From the NCBI RefSeq assembly GCF_037975245.1, contig NC_092576.1:5874001-5938000 (forward strand): a stretch of 64,000 nt of DNA, given 5' to 3'. Under the pieces are notes generated by a model that did no database searches, was not told where the DNA came from, and saw nothing but the letters and a program-made list of their open reading frames with translations. Below, one piece after another: positions 12,501 to 24,500 of this stretch. This stretch comes from Apostichopus japonicus. Taxonomy: Eukaryota > Echinodermata > Holothuroidea > Aspidochirotida > Stichopodidae. The first letter of the stretch is position 1. Each line of letters opens with the position of its first letter. The translations under genes were made by a program, and so were the position numbers.

Positions 12501-15500
12501 CACAACAAGGTAGTGTGGTTACCATGGTGAATTTTATATGATAACATGGTAGAACACCAATCCTAAACTCATGCGATTACAACATTGTTAAGCTGAAAGA
12601 CATTTAAGTTAGATCATTTTATAATTCATTGTATGTGTTGACTTTAAAGGCAATGTGAATTATAGAATAACTCAAATCAGATTGTAACGCACGGTTTCAA
12701 TGTTTATAATGTTGTGTTTTGCTACATAAAGCAAGCTAACTTTCTTTGTTCATGTTGATCATATTCCATATTTTAATGTTGTATGTGATAATATTCTTAC
12801 CCATTTGTTGCTTTTCAGACCGACCAAACAGAAGTGTAAGTCTTTAAACTGCGATTCAATTATGTACTTTATCCGAACTGATAAACCGTGTTCTATATAG
12901 ATTCAGAGGTCACAACATCATATATTATGTGTTGTAAACAATTTCTAACAACTAAAAGTATACCTCAATACAACTGTCGTCATCTGTCCACAAACAATTA
13001 GCTACAATACAATTGTCGTCTGTGTACAATTAGTAAGCTATACAGTACTAATGTCGTTATTTGTGTACAATCAGTTAGCTACAATACAATTGTCATCTAT
13101 GTACAATCAGTAAGCTATACAGTACTAATGTCGTTATTTGTGTACAATCAGTTAGCTACAATACAATTGTCGTCTGTGTACAGTCAGTAAGCTATACAGT
13201 ACTAATGTCGTTATGTGTGTACAATCAGTTAGCTACAATACAATTGTCGTCTGTGTACAGTCAGTAAGCTATACAGTACTAATGTCGTTATGTGTGTACA
13301 ATCAGTTAGCAACAGTACAATTGTCGTCTGTGTACAATAAGTAAGCTATACAGTACTAATGTCGTTATGTGTGTACAAACAGTTAGCTACAATACAATTG
13401 TCGTCTGTGTACAGTCAGTAAGCTATACAGTACTAATGTCGTTATGTGTGTACAATCAGTTAGCAACAGTACAATTGTCGTCTGTGTACAATTAGTAAGC
13501 TATACAGTACTAATGTCGTTATTTGTGTACAATCAGTTAGCTACAATACAATTGTCGTCTGTGTACAGTCAGTAAGCTATACAGTACTAATGTCGTTATG
13601 TGTGTACAATCAGTTAGCTACAATACAATTGTCGTCTGTGTACAGTCAGTAAGCTAAACAGTACTAATGTCGTTATGTGTGTACAATCAGTTAGCTACAA
13701 TACAATTGTCGTCTGTGTACAATAAGTAAGCTATACAGTACTAATGTCGTTATGTGTGTACAAACAGTTAGCTACAATATAATTGTCGTCTGTGTACAAT
13801 CAGTAAGCTAAACAGTACTAATGTCGTTATTTGTGTACCATCAGTTAGCTACAATACAATTGTCGTCTGTGTACAATCAGTAAGCTATACAGTACTAATG
13901 TCGTTATGTGTGTACAAACAGTTAGCTACAATATAATTGTCGTCTGTGTACAATCAGTAAGCTAAACAGTACTAATGTCGTTATTTGTGTACCATCAGTT
14001 AGCTACAATACAATTGTCGTCTGTGTACAATAAGTAAGCTATACAGTACTAATGTCGTTATGTGTGTACAAACAGTTAGCTACAATATAATTGTCGTCTG
14101 TGTACAATCAGTAAGCTAAACAGTACTAATGTCGTTATTTGTGTACCATCAGTTAGCTACAATACAATTGTCGTCTGTGTACAATCAGTAAGCTATACAG
14201 TACTAATGTCGTTATGTGTGTACAATCAGTTAGCTACAATACAATTGTCGTCTGTGTACAATAAGTAAGCTATACAGTACTAATGTCGTTATGTGTGTAC
14301 AAACAGTTAGCTACAATAAAATTGTCGTCTGTGTACAATCAGTAAGCTATACAGTACTAATGTCGTTATTTGTGTACAATCAGTTAGCTACAATATAATT
14401 GTCGTCTGTGTACAATCAGTAAGCTATACAGTACTAATGTAGTTATGTGTGTTCAATCAGTTAGCTACAATACAATTGTCGTCTGTGTACAATAAGTAAG
14501 CTATACAGTACTAATGTCGTTATGTGTGTGTAAACAGGCTCCATTTCCTGTTTATAGTCAGTAAGCTGCTGGCTTCACATTTTATCCTTTTACTTAAAAT
14601 ATTCCATCAGAACAGAAGTTCATTGTCTCTTCTGCAGTTTTTGTACATAAATTTAGTGTCCATTAGCATGTGGGTTGCCTCTTTACTACAGGACTCCCTT
14701 GTTCTTAGAAAAGTTGGCACCAGCATTGCTGTGGTCAGAGTTTTTCTGGTAGCAACTCCAATCAGGAGATCTTTTAAGGATGGTTTAGAGAAAGTTACTT
14801 TACTGATTGGGTACTGTATCCTTACTCCAATTTGGCCCCTCCCTTTAGTTAGACAAAGAAAATGCTGGGTGTGCCATGTGGCTTCAGAGCACCTTAACCC
14901 CCCAAACCATGAGGACATAGGATTTAGTATTGTAGGAGAATTAGATACGAAGTTAAAGTTTTTATATCATATATCTGAATCTGTTCCTGCTGAATGAATT
15001 TCAATTATATACACTCAAGAAGCCTACTGTAACTGTAAAATACAAATTAATTGCTAATCTCGACGTTTCCTGATACTGGTCACCATTGGAGTCTCCCAGA
15101 AGCCTAGCTCTCGGCTATTACAGGAACTACAGTACCGTTCACATTAAATCGGCCGTGGCATCGTGTATCGTGATGCCCTTATCTTTTTCTATCGTTTTCT
15201 ATCGTGAAACCTGACTACTGTAAATTTTTTGTACACGCTACCACGATATAACGATATACCACGATCACACGCTATATCGTGATACCAAGCCTTCACGATA
15301 GCAAACATGACTGCTACATTCACGCTAACACGTTATATCGTGAGATCGTGATTTCAAGCTGAGCGCAACACAATTCGTAACTTCGTTTGGGCTTTGGGTT
15401 TTTATTATTCACGCTATTTCGTTAAGTCGTAATATGGTGTATCATGAAGTTCCTACTCTACTGTGCGAAAATCGATCTTTACAGGAGTTCCGCCTTGGAA

Positions 15501-18500
15501 ACTTTTTGATGTCAGCTCACAACTTTACACGTTTAACTTTTTATTTAACAACAGTAACGTTACGTACGGATAGCGACTTTTCTGTTACTAGTAGTGTTAG
15601 TTGTAGATTTTATGTTCCACGTTACTTTGAATAGTTGGCAACATTTTGAAGAATATTAAAGTACTACTAAGCCTTTCTTGTGTTAATTTTTTATATAATT
15701 TATCGTTGGTTCGAACAGAATGAAAAGGGAAAAAAATTCCACCCCAACAACTTTGAAGCAGGGCCGGTTAAAAACAAAACATCTTCATCGTCCGCGCAAG
15801 GGGCCTCCCTTTTCCTGATTCCCGAGTCTCTATTCGGATTCAAGAAATCTAACTAACCTTAAAAATTATTTTGTTAAGGTTGCCACATATTCCAAACTAG
15901 TATTAGCGCATGAAAAGAAGAAAAACGTCAGCCTGTTTTTTTTTTCAGATCTCAGTACGAGAAACATGTATTTTATTTGGATAATAGAAAAACTTTCTTT
16001 AATGTGGTTAATTAATATTTTCCTACCCTAGATATTATTTGATAAAACCTTCATGAAAACCGACTTTTTAGAAAATGGATTTTGAAGCTCAGTCAACAAT
16101 TTAAAAAATGCTTACCGTTAAATACTGGCGTCAAAAATACATTTCGAATTTATTCCAATAAAGATCCACAAAGGATAAAAATGCGAAGAACAGCTTACTA
16201 AATAGAATTGAAACTGCATGTACAGTACATGGTCATTTTAAGTATCCAAATACTATACAAAGAGATCGAGTTCACCGAAATACCCCTTTTCCCTACCACC
16301 TGAGGAAAAGCGTTTTTTATAAATTATAGTACCATACAGTACTTAACATTTGATACAAAAGTAACATCTACAACAACTTCCCAAAATTTGTATGTGTCAC
16401 AATAGGTTAAGTTTTAACCGCACAGTACCATTAATAATTTGCATATTACATCAAAAGTTACACTCGGGCGTCCAGATGGCGGGAAAATGTACAATCATGT
16501 ACAATTTGTTGTGTCGTTCCCACGGTGCAATGAACTTGGGCAAGTTGCCAAGTTCGAATGTCGTTGACCTACTTATGTTCCGTAAACAATGTCAATGGGA
16601 ATAATGTTATAAAAACTTGTGTTTTTTCCATGTGTTATATATACAGTACTGATTTCGCTTAACTCCCGTTGAAAAAAAATCAACGATCGATAACAAAAGT
16701 TAAAAATCGATAAAAAAAGTTGAAAATCGGTTAATTTCATTGACAAGATTTAGACTACTGCGGGCACGGTTGTCAACGAAGTTTCAACGAAATTTCCACG
16801 AAAGTTATCGCGATCAAAAACCGCAAAGGTAATTCTAGACATATCAAGGTTGTGACTTGCGTAGAATCCTTAGTGTAACTACAGCCGTTTTCAGACTCTA
16901 CCAGAAGTTGCCGAGGAATATTACAAACGTTGCAAAAGTGTGATTGTATATAAGACGGAGTAAGTTCTGTACTAGGTGTTTGAAAAATGATTTGGCTAGG
17001 ATAATAAAAACTAGTCTTGGTCGATCGTAACAAGCACATTCTATGACTCTAAAGGCCCGGTCACACTATACCGATTTTTTATCGGAATACTACCCGATTT
17101 TCCCGGAGGAATCGAAACAGCCTGTTTTTTGTTCGGGTCTTCTAGCCACAGTGATAAAGGACCTGATTTGCTATCTGTTGAGCCATTCCGATGTGGAATA
17201 GCCCTCTCCTAACTTTTGATATTGACTCCGTTTCCTTTTATCGGATAGCTATCCGATTTCTCTTCCGATTTTTATCGTTTTTCGATGTGACGTCACTTCA
17301 GAATGTAGTCAGTTCTAGAACCCCTCAGATTTGAAGTAGGTATTCGAATATTCCACTGCATTCATTACATTCGCTACCACAAACCTCACTCTTCGGCCTA
17401 AACTCGGAAAAATCGGACCGTATTCCGATAAAATATCGCTGTTGTGTGACCGGGCCTTTAAGCTAGTATTAAACTAGGATAAGTTTAAGTTAACTCACCA
17501 AGGAACGCAGTGTCAGAAAAAACAAGAAAAAAATATCAACAATGAAACAGTCGTAGCTGGATATTAAAGAGATCTTTATTCCCAATAAATTCCTGTTACT
17601 TGACGTACTACAGTACCGTTTACTACAGAACCGCACTCACTTTCAAACTTTTCTGAGAGCGCATTCCGTCCAAAAAATCTCCCCGACATCAATGCACGCA
17701 AAAAAAACAAAAAAAACAAACTGTTATTTTCCCCCTAACCCGTTACTGTAAGTTGCCCGCGAAAGCAGATGGACTGCCCTGGTAAGGTCGCAGCCTGGGT
17801 CTGGGCCACCTGTAGTATGCTGCTTACATGTGCATTCCCTACCCTGGATATCCCCACCGCCAAACTTTTTTGAAAGGCTTAGTCCAATCATAAACTTGGC
17901 TTTGTCAAATTCACGCCTACCTTATGTTAATTAGCATAGTATTTATCTTCGTGGGGGGTTTAGCACTGGCTGGCTGCCTCTAGAAGCAAACATTATTTTA
18001 CCCCTACTGTTCGTAATGGAATGGATGTTATCTGTTACTTAGTTAATTGAAAACCAAATATTCATTCATATATATATAAGTAGAACAATCCAGCAGGGAT
18101 AGAAAGTTTATCTTGAATGAACCAATCAAAAGTCGTGCTATTAATAAAACTTGAAAACACCTGGCCAGCAAGAGAGTTGCAAACAATTGTTTCCATGACT
18201 ACTAAGAAAATAAAGCAGTGACTTGGGGCCCACGTTGGGTAGATTTCTGTGGAAAATGAATATATTTTCATTGCTTATTTGAGTATTGTATATTGGGAAG
18301 AGCTGATCAAACATTACTGGGGAGGGCTTTCAACTGGCCTGACGGCTTTCAACTGCCCTGACGGCATGTATAAGTTTATTTTAATGAGTAGGGGAAGTTT
18401 TTATGAGTCTCCCGGTATGCGTCACATGAGAAGTTTTGTTTTTCGGTTTTACCATCGTTTTTCAAGTGGAACAACTCATAAAATCATGTCAAATGAAAAT

Positions 18501-21500
18501 AATATATATTTGAATATCCTTCCTTAGTTTTACTAATAAGGAATGCTTGATAAGGCATGCAATGCATCGTTCGAAAATGTAATTTTAAAGTAGAATTGAA
18601 AATGAACGACATAAAACAATATCTGTGAAGCGTGTGGAGCACAACTTTGAATATTCGTTGTGAAAGAAAACATAATGAAGGATGTTTACTGCGTAAATAA
18701 ATTTCGCGGAACTGGTACAGAGAAATTACGTACTGCAGCTTACGTCAGAGAAGCTCGTAAATGACACAGGTGGATAGAGCGCATCAAAATTCGGTTTAGG
18801 AAATCCCTTTACAGCCGACAAAAGTCGATGTCTCCTTCCGTTTTCGAGTTATAAGCGATTTTGTATTTTTGCGATATGGTTTTCAGTATATTTTCATTGA
18901 ATAAGGGCGTTTTGTTGTGTGTGTTTAAATAAGGGTGTGACCTAACAGATATTTCGCTAACCGTTTCACCGTATCGCCTGCCGGTCGGTTAAACGTTTAA
19001 ACGCCGTTTCCCGATCGCGGCTTTTTCGACGCACCGTTACTGGACTTTTAATGAAAATAGGACGTTATGAGTACAATAATTAAGGTTTTCTTTTCCAGCA
19101 GGTAGCAATTCAGGCAGCAAGACAACGATCAATGTATGTTAATTACTAATTAGGCCCAATAATATTGCAAACCTTTCGTGTAATAATAATTGCCTAACAC
19201 ACATGATCAGTATTCGTGGTCTTCAGAAGTTCAGATCACTGAATTTATATAACTCGGCCTTCGGCAACGTCGTTAACTTTTGAAGAAAAAAAAAACAATA
19301 TATTTGTCTATCAATCACAAGATTTTAAACAAAAACTCGCATAAATTAGCAAACTTAAACACCTTTCCTACTTACTCATTAAAAGTCATGTTAAGAAAAC
19401 AAATTACGCACGCACGTGTTGTGCGATGGGTTGTAAAAATCAAGCTGAAACTGGTTCGAGCAGCCTCCGATTTCATTTTCTTTCTCTTGTGTCACATACA
19501 TGATACAGTACCTTACATTTGATACAAAAGTTACTTCAAACAACAGCTTCCCAAAATTTGTGTCGCAATAGGTTAAGATTTAACCACGCTGCGCAGTACC
19601 ATTCATAATTTGCATATTACACTCGGCGTCCAGATGGCGGGAGAATATAACATCATGTTCAATGTGTTGTGTCGTTCCCATGGTGCGATGAACTTGGGCA
19701 AGTTGCCAAGTTCGAATGTCAATGACCTACTTATGTTCTGTGACCAATGTCAGTGGGAATTATGTGTGTAAAAACTCGGGTTTTTCCATTTGTTATATAT
19801 ATAGAAGTTTTTCCGTAAGCGGAGCGAATTTTAGGGCGGCTCGTTGATTGTGAGGAAGCACTTATCTAAGCATCAATATTTGTGAAAAAATATCGTAAGT
19901 TTTTCATTTTCATTCATTTTCTTTTGTGTTTGCCGCAATCGCGCCCGCAATGCATGCACAGCATCATATCATGTGTGAAAAAATGGCTGTACACGTGCGG
20001 ACCTGAGAGAGCAAACTGGCCTTGGGTTGTTAATGTTATGACGGTACTTTCTAGAACGGCCATTTGCGTCTTTTGGGGTCAACATATTTTCACACGGGGT
20101 TTTCACCATGCCATTGATCGATGTACACGGGTGATATGTCGCAAATATAAACTGAGAAAACGAATTGACGACACTATCATCATGAGCTCATGACTATTGG
20201 CCTACTACTTTAGTTATATTAAACACATTATTCATGCCTAAAACATCGTTTTTCTGTTTTTATAGATAGTTTGCAGTACATTACTAAGTTCTTTACATAT
20301 TTTAAAATAATTTTCATGTTTAAAAGTAAACAAAATAGAAAAAATAAAAAGAGAAAACGCCTTTTTGAAAAATGGAAGCGTCCTCGCAGAATGGGCGGGG
20401 CATCTTTATTTTGCTTCAAGTTACATGTTTTCGCTCAGAAACAAAGTTTCATACTCCAACTCTAATAAAAAACCAAATTTACATCTCTAAAAAATAACTA
20501 TTTTTCGTAATCTGCAAGTAAACCAAGTTTATATGTCCATTCATTGTTATTTAAATGGTTAAACAGCACTCTAATTTATCTGGAAGGGTGCCTCGTGGTA
20601 CATAGCTTTGACTGCATTCTCTCTTACGTCCTGGCGAAGTTAAGACTTATGTCACTGTGTTTGGGGTTCACAGTTAGAAAACGTCCCCCGTCAGTTTCAC
20701 TACATGTTTCTTTGAGTGTCACTACTCATGCAAGTACAGGAATGCTCTTGAGAATATTCCTGCCTTCAAACGACTGTTTCCAAAGTCTAATCAATACTAA
20801 TAAACGAAGTTGCTCGTTTTCCGACGTTTCGCGTAACCACACATTGACCTTCTCTTTCGTTTAAAAAAGAATTTCAACGTATCGTTGAAAATTCCACGAA
20901 GGAAATGACTGAAATAACCAATCGTTAAAATTCGGGGAATTTCGATAAAAATCGGGGAATTTCGATGACAAAACGTGGAAATTCGGTTATTTTCCTTTTA
21001 ACGAATTTTAACGGGAGTTAAGCGAAATCAGTACTGTATATATATATAGAAGTTTTACGTAAGCGGAGTGAATTTCGGGGCGGCTCGTTGATTGTGAGGA
21101 AGCACTTATCTAAGCATAATATTTGTGAAATATATCGTACGGTTTTTCTTCAGAAAATATTTGTGACTAGTATTTTCTCAATGTATTAAGAAGGGTGACA
21201 TACCCTATGTTCCGACGTCTCTATGTTCCGACGTCTCTTTAAGTTCCGACAATTTTTTTGGACTCTAATTTTTTGAACCCAATTTTTTTCTGGGGGGGGG
21301 GCTCAATTTTGTTAGACCCAAATTCTGTCTGACTAATTTTTTGGGGGATTCAATTTTTTTCGGACCCAATTTTTTTGGGGACTCATTTTTTTTTACCCAA
21401 ATTTTGTCTGGCTTAAGTTATTTTTTTGGGGGGGGGGACTCAATTTTTTTGGACCCAAATTTTCTTTGTGGAATCAATTTTGTTAGACCCAAATTTTGTC

Positions 21501-24500
21501 TCACTAACTATTTATTAGGGGGGACTAAATTTTTTCGGACCCGATTTTTTTTGGGGGACTCATTTTTTTTTTACCCAAATTTTTTCCGGCCTAATTTTTT
21601 TTTTTTGGGGGGACTCAATTTTATATGGACCCAATTTTTTTTTGTGGAATCAACTTTTTTGGACCCACAATTTTTCTGACCTGATTTGTTTGGGGGGACT
21701 AATTTTTTTCGGACGCGCCAATTTTTATTTACGAAACAAAAAATAAAAGGGCCCAGAGTTTTTTATGACCCAAATAGTGCTTGTCCGAAAAAAAATTGGT
21801 CATAAAAAATTTTAGAGTAAAAACAATTTGTGTCATCAAAATATTTTGGTCCAAAAAATTATGGGTCTTAAAAAAATTTGGTCCGAACTCCGAAAACATA
21901 TTGGTCAAAAATATTGGTCAAAAGAACTTCAGAGTAAAAAACAATTGTCGGAACGTAGACACGCCGGAACCCATAAAATATACTGGGTCTACCCCTAATC
22001 ATTGCATTTTGAGCGAATGTGTATTTAACTACGTTACATGATGCTTAAACACATGTTTGAACAAAATGAAAAATTCAAGTATTACCACATAAATATTCAA
22101 AAAATATACTTTTGTTGCATGGTATGAAGGATTTGGTGAAACTAAACATGTCTGGACTGGTTTGAAAATTCTACGAGGTTCGTGATCAACTTGACCGTCT
22201 AGTATTTTCAGAAAGTAAGGTTGCTACCATACAAAACTGTCCGGCCAAAAGCAATTAAATGACTTTATGACATTTAAATAAAAAAATGCTTCTAACAGAA
22301 GTTATGACCAATTTTGTATAATTATTAATGTGCGCGTCAATACGGGTTGCCATCAGGATCATATCGATTACTGATGCTATGCAAAAGAAACTGCTTATTT
22401 GAGCATATCTTATGGTGCGGAAAAACATTCTTCAAGCAAACAATTTTCTCGAAAATCTTGCAAAATTCGATCGTGAAAACAATGTTCAAACATACTAAAG
22501 TATGCCACCCTATGCATCCCGGACGGTGAAAAAGCTACTGTAGGGCTATATTCAGCGTTACAAATGCATATTAACCCTATCGTAACATTTGGGACGATTT
22601 GCTAGTACAATTAAAGCCTAGGCTGATATTCTTGCATACAAGAAGTTCAGAACGAATGTTTTGTTCGAACTGAAAATATTTTGCGACCGCTATTATTTTT
22701 AAAGAAGGGGTTTGTATGAAGGAGTTTGGATGAGTAGGCCTACAGTGTGTTCATTAGGCGTATCGTACTAGTTTTGCGATTATGAAACTTGTATGTCGAT
22801 TGACACTTAATTTTGGTGACGCACCAAACTTTTTGATCAGAATTTGCAATAAATCTATTGCACATTGCGTTTAATTGATGATTTCATCTACTGCGGGAAG
22901 AAGCCTACCCCAATTCTTTCAAATCACGATGGAACGATCGATCGTTCTGCAACGTGATTCACGCTATAACGATAACATCACGATAGTATACAGTGCCAGT
23001 GAAATGATGCACACATTATCACGATATTACGACCACGATGCGACGCACGATATCACGTTAGGTACTTGCTATAGGCGTAATGGAAACGATATCACGATAG
23101 ACTCCTCGAGTCTCCTCATATTTTGTCACGATACACGATGCCACGGCCGATTTAATGTGAACGGTACTGTATACTATTCACTTTCCATCGCCATCTCGTG
23201 GAAGGATCTTTAACCATTCTTTCTGGAGAACACTAACTTTACTTTGCTTTTATTTACGGCCCGCCATTGATGTCCCTTTGGAACTTTGTTTAATATACCG
23301 TGCCTGGATTCTATTCCATTTTCCTGGATTCTATTCTATCTCGCCTGGATTCAACTCTACAGTATCTCCCCTGGATTCAACTATACAGTATCTCGCCTGG
23401 ATTCAACTCTACAGTATCTCGCCTGGATTCAACTCTATTTTCCTGACGGCCTGCAGAATAATCTATTTCCCTTTGGTCGACCCAATGGACTTTAATTCAT
23501 ATTACATTCTGTGCCTTTATATTGTCTAAGGATTTGTTTGTGTGTGTATGTGTGTGTGAGTGCAAAGTGGCCACCGGTGAGCAAACAAACTGTAAGTTAA
23601 ATCATTCCTTTATTTTTCATTAGACTGGACCCCGCATTTCAATACTCTCCTACCCAAGTAAGAATAACTTTTTCCAATATTCATATTCGTATTTCATATA
23701 TTGGACTCTTCAGTTACATATATGAGTCTCACTGTTATATCTATTGTTTCAATACAATTCTCTCTATAGTATATATACTTAGCCAGCTACACACTGTTTC
23801 TTTGTCATTTTTGAAGTGTTCATCTGTCTTCCTACTGATGAGACACTAGTGATTAAACCTCCAGTCAACCCAAAGGGAGTAACATCCCTTACATGTGTAC
23901 AAACAGTTAGCTACAATATAATTGTCGTCTGTGTACAATCAGTAAGCTAAACAGTACTAATGTCGTTATTTGTGTACCATCAGTTAGCTACAATACAATT
24001 GTCGTCTGTGTACAATCAGTAAGCTATACAGTACTAATGTCGTTATGTGTGTACAATCAGTTAGCTACAATACAATTGTCGTCTGTGTACAGTCAGTAAG
24101 CTATACAGTACTAATGTCGTTATGTGTGTACAATCAGTTAGCTACAATAAAATTGTCGTCTGTGTACAATCAGTAAGCTAAACAGTACTAATGTCATTAT
24201 GTGTGTACAATCATTTAGCTACAATTCAATTGTCGTCTGTGTACAGTCAGTAAGCTATACAGTACTTATGTCGTTATTTGTGTACAATCAGTTAGCTACA
24301 ATACAATTGTTGTCTGTGAACAATCAGTAAGCTGTACAGTACAATTGTCGTCATTTATTTACGATCAGGAAACTGCACTACACATGTCGTTCTTTGTGCA
24401 CACTCACTAAGCTAATGTATAGTGTTTAGAGTAATTGCTAATCACTGAGCTATGATACAATGTTTTAATGCGTGTTGAAGCATGCATTTACTATGGTCGT

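Larger units (their letters stand above)
16644..21036. mobile_element. Inner DNA transposon, 27-bp perfect terminal inverted repeats, nested in the outer one
   Basis: Ends are CAGTACTGATTTCGCTTAAC onward, with the exact complement at 21010-21036, both flanked by TA inside a TATATA run. The sequence flanking it on both sides (16340-16643 and 21037-21150) is found unbroken at 19505-19910, giving an unoccupied relative of the target. No transposase recognised. Confidence 0.82.
15130..23169. mobile_element. Outer DNA transposon, 44-bp perfect terminal inverted repeats
   Basis: The left end starts CAGTACCGTTCACATTAAAT; the right end at 23126-23169 is its exact reverse complement over 44 bp. TA flanks both sides, fitting a TA target. 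Subterminal regions (15170-15420 and 22920-23130) are crowded with TATCGTG/CACGATA words in both orientations, probably transposase binding sites. No transposase is recognised. Length 8040 bp with nested insertions. Confidence 0.85.
14531..23894 (+). mobile_element. 9.3-kb block inserted in the minisatellite of gene 1
   Basis: The minisatellite breaks at 14530 and resumes in register at about 23895. Gene 3 has an unbroken array. The block is a nest: flanks 14531-15129 and 23170-23894, an outer inverted-repeat element, an inner inverted-repeat element and a MITE. The left flank has an open frame of 157 codons (14524-14997, plus strand) and one of 103 codons on the minus strand; neither is recognised. 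Confidence 0.8.

Noticed and set aside
12968-14530. CRISPR-like look of the regular repeats
   Set aside because: Both halves are repeats with no unique spacers, in an animal intron. It is a minisatellite.
14524-14997. 157-codon plus-strand frame overlapping a 103-codon minus-strand frame
   Set aside because: Neither translation resembles a known family. The start lies in the minisatellite edge, so it is probably open by chance in inserted DNA.
19882-20193. 103-codon frame inside the inner transposon
   Set aside because: No transposase motifs seen. Could be a fragment, but I cannot support it.
21341-21679. 112-codon frame rich in FF and GG
   Set aside because: Simple product of the T-run/GGACCC repeat.
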